Origin: UBA7803 sp049454295
GTDB lineage: Bacteria > Pseudomonadota > Gammaproteobacteria > Pseudomonadales > Azotimanducaceae
Assembly (NCBI GenBank): GCA_049454295.1
Contig: JBMTYG010000007.1
Span: 1 to 48,834 of the forward strand
DNA: 48,834 nt
Direction of reading: 5' to 3'
The notes under the pieces were generated by a model that was not told the DNA's origin, did no database searches, and was given only the letters and a program-made list of their open reading frames with translations. Position 1 is the first letter of the stretch; each line of letters starts with the position of its first letter. Below are positions 8,803-18,400 of this stretch, in pieces. A program made the translations under genes and the position numbers.

Positions 8803-9783
8803 CTAGAGCAATTTTTTCAGCACTGCCTCCGCAGCTGCGCAGCCCGAGAGGTAAGCGCCCGCCAAATCGCCGCTGGTAAACGCATCGCCCGCGACGACCA
8901 GATTGCCAGCGCCTTTGAGCGGAAGGCATCCGATCCCGAGCCCGGCGCGGGGTCGCGCGTAACGCCAACCGTGCCCCTGAAGCACGCTGACCGGCGCATC
9001 AATCCACGGCATGGCTCGAGCCATCAGCGAGGCTGCACTCTGCTCACGCGGCGCGTCCCAATGCGCTTCGCTGAACATTGGGGTGGCATGCACCGTCACC
9101 GCGGGAATCGCCGAAACACCCCGCGCCGCGTGGTTGGCAACCAAAGCCACATCGTCATGGGCAACCTCGACCCAAGGCTCACGCGCAGCGGGTGCCCGCT
9201 CAAGGACGGCAAGAGCTACGAGACAGGGCGCGTATTCGATTTGCGACAACAACCGGGTGTCATCGGGATCGAGGTCCACCTGCCCAAGGCCCAGCAGCTC
9301 GAGTGTTTGGGGTACTGGAGCCGTCACGATCACGGCACGTGCGTTCATGGCTGAACCGGATTCGAGCGAGAGCTCGTAACCGTTACTTTGCCGAGCGATC
9401 GACAGCACGCGCGTACCCGTAAGCACCCTAAGCCTATCGGCCAACGCCTTGGCAATGCTGGTCATACCGGCGCGCCCGATCCAGCGCCCCGCGCAGCGCG
9501 CGAGCACACCCGCGGGCAGGCTCCCCGCAAGCGCCGCCCAGATACCCGGTGTCGACCCATCTACCGCCTGGGCGCCATGATCAAAAGTACCGCCCTCCAG
9601 ACGCCGCGTGGCAACACGACCGCCCACGCCCCGCCCCTTGTCGAGCACGGTCACAGACAGCCCCGCTGCCTGAAGCGCGCGCGCCGCGGTTAGCCCTGCG
9701 ATTCCGGCGCCGACAATCGCGACGTCGCACTCGGAATGCTTCGACTCAGGCGACGGACGCTGCGGAATTTCCGTGGGGTTCAC
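8803..9783 (-). CDS. Renalase-like FAD-dependent oxidoreductase
   Basis: This flavoprotein has the FAD dinucleotide motif VAIVGAGIAGLTAARAL followed by LDKGRGVGGRVATRR and FDHGAQ, the pattern of renalase-like NAD(P)/FAD amine-oxidase-fold proteins. The C-terminal FAD motif is VVAGDAFTSGDLAGAYLSG. Renalases oxidise off-pathway isomers of NAD(P)H; this substrate is a family expectation, not shown here. The frame can start at ATG 9819, but that codon lies inside the Fur-box-like palindrome. GTG at 9783 removes 12 unconserved residues and is given here. It is divergent from feoA and could share its iron control. Confidence 0.82.
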   Translation of the reverse strand: MNPTEIPQRPSPESKHSECDVAIVGAGIAGLTAARALQAAGLSVTVLDKGRGVGGRVATRRLEGGTFDHGAQAVDGSTPGIWAALAGSLPAGVLARCAGRWIGRAGMTSIAKALADRLRVLTGTRVLSIARQSNGYELSLESGSAMNARAVIVTAPVPQTLELLGLGQVDLDPDDTRLLSQIEYAPCLVALAVLERAPAAREPWVEVAHDDVALVANHAARGVSAIPAVTVHATPMFSEAHWDAPREQSAASLMARAMPWIDAPVSVLQGHGWRYARPRAGLGIGCLPLKGAGNLVVAGDAFTSGDLAGAYLSGCAAAEAVLKKLL

Positions 9784-9796
9784 GGGGTCACCCGAT

Positions 9797-9825
9797 TTGC
9801 AAATGAGAATATCTTGCATTTAAAT
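9797..9825 (+). promoter_or_regulatory. Predicted feoAB promoter with Fur-box-like site
   Basis: TTGCAA (9797-9802), a 17-base spacer and TTAAAT (9820-9825) form a plausible sigma-70 promoter about 25 bases before feoA. The segment 9799-9817 (GCAAATGAGAATATCTTGC) matches the 19-base Fur consensus at 11 positions by eye, and AAATG...CATTT gives it dyad symmetry. A repressor bound here would cover the -35 to -10 interval. Iron repression through Fur is the family expectation for feoAB. Confidence 0.6.
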
Positions 9826-9852
9826 ACCCATCCCCTTAAGTCGTGATGCCCC

Positions 9853-10083
9853 ATGACCGTCAACCTGGACGAATTGCGGGTCGGCGATCGCGCCCGTGTG
9901 ATCGGGTACCGCGACACCTCTGCCTACGCTGCTCAGCTTAAGCGCCTCGGTCTAACGCCGGGAACGATGTTGCAAGTGCAACGCGTGGCGCCCCTCGGCG
10001 ATCCCATAGAAATCCGCTTCCGCGGCTTTTCCCTGGTGATCCGTCCGAGCGAGGCCAACTGTCTGGAGCTCTCGCGGAAATGA
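9853..10083 (+). CDS. feoA: FeoA, ferrous iron transport accessory protein
   Basis: FeoA is a small SH3-like cytoplasmic protein that works with the FeoB ferrous iron permease. The 76-residue chain has the FeoA pattern: LDELRVGDRARVIGY near the start, LKRLGLTPGTMLQVQRVAPLGDP in the middle and a final FRGFSLVIRPSEA strand. It overlaps feoB by four bases (ATGA at 10080), so the two are translationally coupled. A Fur-box-like promoter precedes it. Confidence 0.95.
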   Translation: MTVNLDELRVGDRARVIGYRDTSAYAAQLKRLGLTPGTMLQVQRVAPLGDPIEIRFRGFSLVIRPSEANCLELSRK

Positions 10084-12215
10084 CCACCCTCGCCCTGATC
10101 GGCAATCCCAACTGTGGCAAGACCACCCTGTTCAACGCTCTCACGGGAGCTCGCCAGCAGGTCGGTAACTGGCCCGGGGTCACGGTGGAACGCAAAGTCG
10201 GGCGCTACCATCACGGCGGCGGAACGCTCCAGGTCATCGATCTGCCCGGCACCTACGGCCTAGACGAGGGCAGTGGCGGGCTGGATGAAGCTATTGCCCG
10301 CAACTATCTCGCTGGCCGCACACCGGACACCGAGCGCGCTGATGTCATCGTGAACGTGATCGACGCCTCGAGCCTCGCGCGCGGACTCTTTCTGACCACT
10401 GCTTTACGTGAAACCGGTCTGCCGCTGGTTGTGGCCCTTAACATGATCGATGTGGCCGATCGAAACGGGATGCACATCGATACCTATCGGCTTGGCCAAC
10501 TTCTCGGCTGTCCTGTCGTTCCCATCATTGCCTCTCGGGCAGACGGATTGACCGCTTTGAAGGATGCCATCGAGAGCGTCGCCCAAACGTCGCATGCCCG
10601 AGCAAGCGCCGGGACTACGATGACCGGGCCCCCTGTTGCGAGACCGCCAGCCGCAGAAGCGGAAGCTCGCTATCAGCAAATCGACGCTTGGCTTGCGGAA
10701 TGCCTGCGCGAAACCCCGGTGCGCCGAACCCTGACCGATCGTATCGACGCCGTTGTGTTGAACCGCTGGCTGGCATTCCCGACCTTCCTTGTCGTCATGT
10801 ACCTGACGTTCCTCTTTTCCATCAATGTCGGTTCAGCCTTCATCGACTTGTTCGACGGCGTCGGGCTCGTGCTCTTCGTAGAAGGTCCACGCCAGCTGAT
10901 GACCCAGATCGGGCTCCCCGCCTGGCTAATCACGATTCTTGCGGACGGGGTCGGCGGCGGGTTGCAACTGGTCGGCACCTTCATTCCGGTCATCGGCACC
11001 CTGTTTCTCGCCCTGGCACTGCTCGAGGACTCCGGCTACATGGGGCGAATCGCGTTTATCGTCGACCGGCTGCTGCGCAGCCTGGGCCTGCCCGGCAAGT
11101 CGTTCGTGCCGCTGATCGTGGGTTTTGGCTGTAATGTTCCGGCGGTGATGGCCACGCGAACCCTGGACAGTCGCCCCGACCGCATTCTCACGACGCTCAT
11201 GGCGCCCTACATGTCCTGCGGTGCGCGGCTCACGGTCTATGCCCTCTTCGCGGCGGCGTTCTTCCCCGTGAACGGGCAGAACATCGTCTTTGCCCTTTAC
11301 CTGATCGGCATCGGGGTAGCCGTAATGACCGCCTATCTGGTGCGCAAGCACCTGCTGCAGTCGCCTGCAGGCGCGTTCGTCCTCGAATTGCCGGAATACC
11401 ATCTGCCCACGCTCAAGGGTCTGCTGCTGCAAACCTGGCAACGACTGCAAGGCTTCGTCGTTCGTGCAGGAAAAGCCATCGTCATGGTCGTGGTCGTGCT
11501 CAACACGCTGAACAGCATTGGCACCGATGGCACTTTCGGGAATCAAAACAGTGAAAAATCGGTACTGTCCCAGATCGGTCGCGCGCTGACCCCTGCATTT
11601 GCGCCGCTTGGGGTTACCGAGGATAACTGGCCGGCCACAGTCGGCATCTTCACCGGGTTCTTCGCCAAAGAGGTTGTGGTGGGAACTCTGGATGCGCTTT
11701 ACACCCCTGTCAGCGCCAGCGGAACGGTGGATCTCAGCGATACGCTGACAGCGGCTGCCCGCAGCGTGCCCGACAATCTCCGCGCAGTCGCTGACCAGAT
11801 CGGAGATCCGCTCGGACTAGATCTCGGCGATCTGTCCGACGAAGCCGCGGTGGCTGAGCAACAGGCCATTGCCCGGAGCACGCTCGATGCACTCCGGAAC
11901 GGGTTCCCAAGTGCACTGGCCGCCTTTTCCTACTTGCTGTTCGTGCTGCTCTACATGCCCTGCGTCGCGACCATCGGGGTCATCTTCAAGGAGCAGGGCG
12001 CGTTCTGGGCCGCGTTCAGCGCCGGTTGGTCGTTCACCGTTGCCTATGCTGCCAGCGTTACCGTTTACCAAGTTGGTCAACTAGGAAACCAGCCCGTCGC
12101 AGCCCTTGGGTGGATCGCTGTTGTCCTGAGCGCCGCGGCTTTGCTGCTTGCTCTCATGGTGAAACAGGGCCGCCAACGCGAGGTGCGCCTGATTCCAGTA
12201 CGCACACTGGAATGA
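10080..12215 (+). CDS. feoB: FeoB, ferrous iron permease
   Basis: FeoB imports Fe(II) across the inner membrane with a cytosolic G-protein domain. Its N-terminal GTPase motifs are G1 GNPNCGKTT (residues 8-16), G3 DLPG (54-57) and G4 NMID (121-124). Membrane helices begin at about residue 225 and include the conserved GFGCNVPAVMATR segment (Cys about 351) and PYMSCGARLTVYALF, with a second Gate domain further on. At 711 residues it is shorter than E. coli FeoB (773), mainly in the linker and C-terminal region. No feoC follows. The next gene downstream is the RTX peroxidase, on the same strand after 277 bases. Confidence 0.96.
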   Translation: MTTLALIGNPNCGKTTLFNALTGARQQVGNWPGVTVERKVGRYHHGGGTLQVIDLPGTYGLDEGSGGLDEAIARNYLAGRTPDTERADVIVNVIDASSLARGLFLTTALRETGLPLVVALNMIDVADRNGMHIDTYRLGQLLGCPVVPIIASRADGLTALKDAIESVAQTSHARASAGTTMTGPPVARPPAAEAEARYQQIDAWLAECLRETPVRRTLTDRIDAVVLNRWLAFPTFLVVMYLTFLFSINVGSAFIDLFDGVGLVLFVEGPRQLMTQIGLPAWLITILADGVGGGLQLVGTFIPVIGTLFLALALLEDSGYMGRIAFIVDRLLRSLGLPGKSFVPLIVGFGCNVPAVMATRTLDSRPDRILTTLMAPYMSCGARLTVYALFAAAFFPVNGQNIVFALYLIGIGVAVMTAYLVRKHLLQSPAGAFVLELPEYHLPTLKGLLLQTWQRLQGFVVRAGKAIVMVVVVLNTLNSIGTDGTFGNQNSEKSVLSQIGRALTPAFAPLGVTEDNWPATVGIFTGFFAKEVVVGTLDALYTPVSASGTVDLSDTLTAAARSVPDNLRAVADQIGDPLGLDLGDLSDEAAVAEQQAIARSTLDALRNGFPSALAAFSYLLFVLLYMPCVATIGVIFKEQGAFWAAFSAGWSFTVAYAASVTVYQVGQLGNQPVAALGWIAVVLSAAALLLALMVKQGRQREVRLIPVRTLE

Positions 12216-12356
12216 TTCTTTACATATTCCGTTAAAACCGCCGTATCTGTTCGTTTTTTTTACACTATCCACCCCTCGCCGCCGCGTTGAAGGTTTCCCC
12301 GATTCAATCCATCGGGAAAGTAAGACAAAAAAGCTAACTATATCAGCCACCTAAAG

Positions 12357-12379
12357 AAAGACTATTTATTGTCTTTTTT
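12357..12379 (+). terminator. AT-rich hairpin with T run
   Basis: AAAGAC (12357-12362) and GTCTTT (12371-12376) form a 6-base-pair stem around an 8-base loop, running into more T residues. It may end transcription from feoAB, or attenuate a transcript that starts just upstream. The stem is weak, so confidence is moderate. The whole 12216-12400 stretch is markedly AT-rich compared with its surroundings and has several T and A runs that could hold promoters. Confidence 0.45.
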
Positions 12380-12401
12380 TGGCATCTTTTCTGCATATGA
12401 G

Positions 12402-12485
12402 CCTCACCGAGCTACGGCTCCACCACCTCGGCGACAGCGGTTCGATCGTCGATGGGGTGGAAAGCTAACGCCAGCAACCGTGAGG
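12402..12485 (+). promoter_or_regulatory. Folded mRNA leader covering the peroxidase RBS
   Basis: The last 90 bases before the peroxidase gene can fold into a branched RNA. The closing stem pairs CCTCAC (12402-12407) with GTGAGG (12480-12485), which contains the GAGG Shine-Dalgarno. Inside are a GAGC-TACG-GCTC hairpin (12409-12420) with a UNCG-type tetraloop, a longer arm pairing 12421-12427 with 12454-12459 around a bulged A and then CGAC/GTCG (12432-12435 with 12448-12451), and a small GCT/AGC hairpin (12464-12475). Burying the ribosome site is how translational riboswitches or thermosensors work. It does not fully match a class I can name, and the fold was found by eye. Confidence 0.5.
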
Positions 12486-12492
12486 AATAGTC

Positions 12493-15400
12493 ATGACAGC
12501 AATCACTCTGACCCCCGTGGATATCGAATTCCTGCTTGCGCAGTTGACGCTGCCGAACAACACACCACTCACCCCGATCGATGCGACCGGCATCCGCGAC
12601 CCTCGAGGCGACAATAACAACCTGTTCAATCCGACTTGGGGCGCAGCGGATCAACTCTTCACACGCGTCACAACACCTGTTTGGGGAACCGCCGAGGGTA
12701 CTTTCACCGTCGTCAACGGACCCTTCGGGCCAAGCTTTGTGGTTGAGCCCAACCCGATCTCGTACGCCGTGCGAAACGTCAACCTGGTTGACTCCGCACC
12801 GCGTACCATCAGCAACCTGGTCGCCGACCAAAGCGTCGACGCTCTGCGTGCAGTGGGTCTCGTCACCTCGCTCGACCCCGTGATCGCAGCACAGCAGGCG
12901 GAACTGACTGTCCAGGATAATCCGTACAACCCCGCAGGAGCTCGTGTCTCCCCGCTCACCGGAACGGTGAACCCGCTACCCTACAGCGGCTACATGACCC
13001 TGGTGGGACAGTTCTTCGACCATGGTCTCGACTTCGTGCACAAGGGCAAGGACGGGGTCGTGCTGGTACCCCTGCTTCCCGGCGACCCGCTGTACGTGGA
13101 GGGTTCGCCCTTCAATTTCATGATGGCGTCACGCACCAACACCATCGACGGCGAAAGCGTGAACACCATTTCTCCGTTCATTGACCTCAGCCAATCCTAC
13201 GGTTCTGCCTCGAGCCACACCGCCTTTCTCCGGGAATACACCGCGACCGGCGCCATCACCGGGCGGCTCGTGAGCGGTGACGGCGTGAACCCGCTGAGTG
13301 GCCCTCAAGACGGCATGGCGACCTGGTGGGACATCAAACAGAACGCCGCGCGCGTCGGCGTCACCCTGCACGACATCGATCTGAACGATATTCCCGAGGT
13401 CTGGCTGAACGCCAACGGGTCACCGGCCATTGATGTCAACGGCGATATGTGGCTCGTCGCAAAAGACGCGGCCGGCATTACCTATTACGTGCAAGACAGC
13501 CATATCGCGTCGAACACCGTCGTGCTGGTGCTCGACCAGGAGACGGACACGGTGTCCGCAGTCCCGGACGCCGACGTTGCAGCCCTGCTGCCCACCCTGA
13601 CGCTGTCGCGTATCGGGCATGCTTTCCTCGAAGACATGGCACACGGCACCGGCCCCCGAGCGAGCAACACGGATGCTCTGGGAGATATCCGCCCCGATCT
13701 CACGATCACCGAATTGTTCGAGAACGGGACCGTGCGCTACGCCGGTACGGTGTCTGACCTGGTCAACCAGCACTTCATCGCGGGTGACGGTCGTGCCAAC
13801 GAAAACCTGGGTCTGACGTCAGTACACGACGTGTTCCACTCGGAACACAACCGTATGCTGATCGACATCAAAGCCATGGTGTTAGGCGGTACCGACACCC
13901 TTGGCAGGGTCTGGGCCGCGCGCCCCGACGCCGCCACCTGGACCGACGAAATGTTCTTCCAGGCCGCCAAGCTGGTCACCGAAATGGAATACCAGCACAT
14001 GATCTTCGGCGAGTTCGTGCGCAAGTTCAGCCCGAACATCAACGCGTTCGCCGGCTATGACATCACGCTCGACGCATCAATCGCGGCGGAGTTCGCCCAC
14101 GCGGTGTACCGCTTTGGTCACTCGATGCTGACCGAAACCGTGGACATGCTGGCGTTCGATCCAGTGACCGGAAAAGCCACTGGGGTCGATAACTCAGTGC
14201 TGCTTTTCGACGCGTTTCTGAACCCGACCGCTTACACCGACCAGACTGCTGGAGAGATCGCGCTCGGCATGAGTCGTCAGGTCGGTTATGAAATCGACGA
14301 GTGGATGACCGATGCGCTGCGCAACAACCTCGTCGGATTGCCGCTCGACCTTGCCGCGCTCAACATTGTCCGCGGTCGCGACACCGGCGTACCACCGTTG
14401 AACGAGGTGCGGCAACAGCTCTTCACCCAGACCGGGTTGTCGACACTCAAGCCGTATGCGAGTTGGGATGAGTTTGCGCTCAACCTGTTGCACCCGGAAT
14501 CCCTCGTCAACTTCGTGATGGCGTATGCACGTGACGCTGTGCTGTCGCAGTTTGGGGTCCATCCGACCCTCGTCGCCCCGACGCTCGCGGACTGGGATGC
14601 GCTGCAATCCAGCGACCCCGCCGCCTATGCGACGGCACTGCGTGAGGCGGCGACGGCTGCCACCAACGACGCCCTATTCATGACGGGCGGCAATGCGGAC
14701 TACAACCACATCGATCTCTGGATCGGCGGACTCGCCGAACAGAAAGTCGCGGGCGGCATGTTGGGCGCGACGTTCGACTTCATCTTTGCCACACAGATGA
14801 TCAAGCTGCAGAGCGGTGACCGTTTCTACTATCTTGACCGGCTGGTCGGCACCAACTTGCTGGCCGAGATTGAAAGTCAGCTGATGTCCGACATCGTCAT
14901 GCGCAATTCGGGCGCCAAACATCTGTACGCTGACATCTTCTCGGTGGCCGACAGCTACGTGGACATGGCCGACCCCAGTCATCCGACCTTCGCGACCGCC
15001 ACACAAATGGTGAACGCTGATCGGGCCGGCTGGTATCAGGGTACGTTCTACGGCAACAGCGGCGACTATCTGGATGCCCGCGGCGTTGCAAACCCGAACG
15101 GCAAAGGCAATGCCTCCGAAACGATCGGCGGTACCGACGGCGCCGAACGCATCAACGGCATGGGTGGCAACGACACCATCTGGGGCGACGCCGGTAACGA
15201 CATCATCGAAGGTGGCAACGGCAACGACTTCCTGAATGGCGGCGACGGCGATGACGTCATCACCGACACGCAAGGTGACGAGTTCATCCGTGGCGACGCA
15301 GGTGCCGACACCATCAACGCCGGGGTGGGCGCGGACCAGGTCTTTGGTGGAGATGGCAACGACCTGCTCTACGGCGGTGATGGCGCCGACGTCGTCGACG

Positions 15401-18400
15401 GTGGCGACGGCGACGACGTGGTCTACGGCGACAGCGGGGCTGTCGAGAACGGGACCCTGGACCCGAACGGCGACGGCGATGTCATTATCGGTGGCGCAGG
15501 CAACGACACGCTCTACGGTGGCGGTGGCGCAGACGCGCTGGACGGCGGCGAGGGTAACGACGTCATGTTGGGCGGCGCCGGTACCGATTCCTACGTCGGC
15601 TGGGACGGCGACGACCTGATCATCATGGACGCGGGCGACCTCGGTCTGAACGAAGTCATCGATGGCGGCATCGGTTTCGACACGGTCGACTATTCGGCGA
15701 GTCGCGGCTTGGGCATCGCACCGAATGGACGCCAGCGCGGCATCGACATCAACCTGAGCAACCTTGGACCAGCCGCGGTTGTGGCTGGCGCCAACCTGCC
15801 GGACAGCTTCCTCTCCGTTGAATCCGTTATCGGTACGGCCTTCGACGACCACATCATCGGCGGCAATGCGGTGGTGACAGGTCAGGATGGCTTGCCTGTG
15901 TTCGTGACCGATGCAAACGGCAATCCGGTGCCCGCGATCGATCCTGAAACAGGACAGCCCGTGATCGATGCAGCTACCGGTCTGCCGATGTTCCAGACCA
16001 CTCCGATGAGCTTTGTCATTGCCGGCGGCGCTGGGGACGACGTGATCGGGGGCGGCGCTGGCAACGACCAACTGGACGGCGGCGCAGGCTCCGACATCGC
16101 GAGCTACGTGGCTGCGACAGCGGGCGTGGTCATCGCCTTGGCGCTGGCCACCGCACAGGATACCGTCGGCGCAGGCACCGATACCCTGGTCAGCATCGAA
16201 GGCATCATCGGCTCGGTATTCGACGATGAGATCACCGGCAGCGGTGCGGACGACTACATCGACGGTGGCACCGGACTCGGCGCAGACACGCTCGACGGTG
16301 CAGGCGGCTCCGATACCGTGTCCTACGCCAGTTCGACCGCCGGCGTGACGGTGAACTTGGCCCTCAATGGTCCACAGGACACCGTGGGCGCGGGTGTCGA
16401 TGATCTGACCAGCTTCGAGAACATCGTTGGCTCCGCCTTCGATGACAACCTGACGGGCAGTGCCGGCGCCAACGTCATGGAAGGCGGGCTCGGCAACGAT
16501 GTCATGAACGGCGCTGGCGGCAACGACACGCTGTCTTATGAGCGTTCGATCGCCGGTGTGACCGTGAATCTCGCGCTCACCGCCGCGCAAAACACGATCG
16601 GCGCAGGCACGGACCGGGTCTCGAACTTCGAGAACCTGCGTGGTAGCGGTTTTGCTGACACCCTGACGGGCAACGGCGGCGTCAACATCATCGAAGGTGG
16701 CGCCGGTAACGACACCCTGAACGGCGCTGGCGGCAACGATATCCTGGTGGGCGGGACAGGCGATGACGCTCTGAACGGCGGTGCCGGCACCGACACTGCC
16801 GTATTCAGCGGCAATCGCAGCGAGTACACGATCTCTCGCAGCGGAACCGGCACCCGGACCGTGATTTTCGTCACGCACCAGAGCGGGGAGGTCGATCGGC
16901 TTTCGTTGATCGAGCAGCTGCGCTTCGCGGACGGCACCATCGACATTCCCAACATCGGTTCGGCTGTCGCGGATGTCTACAACGGAACCGCCAACAACGA
17001 TACCTATCAGGGCCTCGGTGGGGACGACATCATCAACGGCAATGCGGGCAACGACGACCTCGACGGCGGCGCGGACAACGACACCATCAATGGCGGTGAC
17101 GGTGATGACACGCTGACCGGCGGCGCGGGCACGGACACCATCGACGGCGGCGCGGGCACCGATACCGCAGTCTTCTCCGGCGCACTCGCGAGCTACACGG
17201 TCACCACCGATAGCGCAACGGGCGTCACGACCGTGGTGGACTCACGGGTGGGAGGCGATGGCACGGACACGCTGACCGCGGTGGAACGACTGCGCTTCAG
17301 TGACCAGGTCGTCTCACTTCCGGTCTACCTGACGGCGGGTGCATATACCTACAACGGCTCTGCAGGCGACGACATCGTGTTTGGTCTCGGTGGTAACGAC
17401 ACCCTGAACGGCGCGGACGGTAACGATCAGCTCGATGGCGGTGATGGCAACGACACCCTCAACGGCGGCGCCGGCGCGGACACGATGACGGGCGGCGCAG
17501 GCGACGACACGTATGTGGTCGACGCCGCGGGTGATCAAGTGATCGAAGCGGCGGCGGGCGGCACTGATACCGTGCAGTCGAGTATCAGCTACGCGCTGGG
17601 AGCCGAGGTCGAGAACCTGACGCTCACCGGCAACACAGCGATCAACGGCACCGGCAACGCGCTCGCGAACACGATCACGGGCAACGGCGCGAACAACGTG
17701 CTGGACGGAGGTCTGGGTGACGACACCTTGAACGGTGGCGCTGGCACGGACACCGCTGTGTATGCCGGCAATATCGCCGACTACACGGTGACCACCAACG
17801 CGGCTACCGGTGTGACCACGGTCACCGGTGCAGAGGGAACCGACCAGCTGAGCAGCATCGAGAACATCCAGTTCGCCGATACGCTGCACAGCATCATCCT
17901 GCCGACCAACGTCATCACGCTGACGGCCGGGGCCGATGTCTACGCCGGCACGACCGGCGATGACAACGTGCAGGGGCTTGGTGGCAACGACTCGCTCTCC
18001 GGTAACGCAGGCAACGACCAGTTGGATGGCGGTGATGGTAACGACACGCTGAACGGCGGGGCCGGCGACGACCTGCTCATTGGCGGCGCGGGCGACGACC
18101 GTTACGACGGCGGCGCGGGTATCGACACCGTCTCCTACGCGACGGGTGCGACATCCGGCATCACCCTCACTCTGGCTTCAGAGCGAACCCAAACGACGGG
18201 TGGGGGCGGACGGGAGCGTATTCGTAATGTCGAGAACCTGATCGGCAGCGAGTTCAACGACAACCTGGGCGGCTCGAACGCGGCCAACCGACTCGAAGGT
18301 GGTGCCGGTGACGACAGACTGGATGGCGGTGCCGGAAACGACACCCTCATCGGCGGTCTTGGACTGGATACCCTGATCGGCGGAGCGGGTCTCGACACCT

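Noticed and set aside
12402..12485. Calling the peroxidase leader a c-di-GMP (GEMM) riboswitch
   Set aside because: Only the GATGGGGTGGAAAGC segment resembles it. The CAAACC segment, the GNRA-capped P2 and the long P3 with its GGGTTGCC end are missing, so it is kept as an unclassified structured leader.
14674..16878. 734-residue minus-strand open frame opposite the peroxidase
   Set aside because: Its composition is a shadow of the plus-strand RTX repeats (repetitive Val/Ala/Asp text with no family pattern), while the plus strand shows clear peroxidase and RTX motifs.
15121..18400. CRISPR or non-coding repeat array
   Set aside because: The repeats are in frame, vary in length and encode GGxGxD calcium-binding turns; there are no constant repeats with unique spacers.
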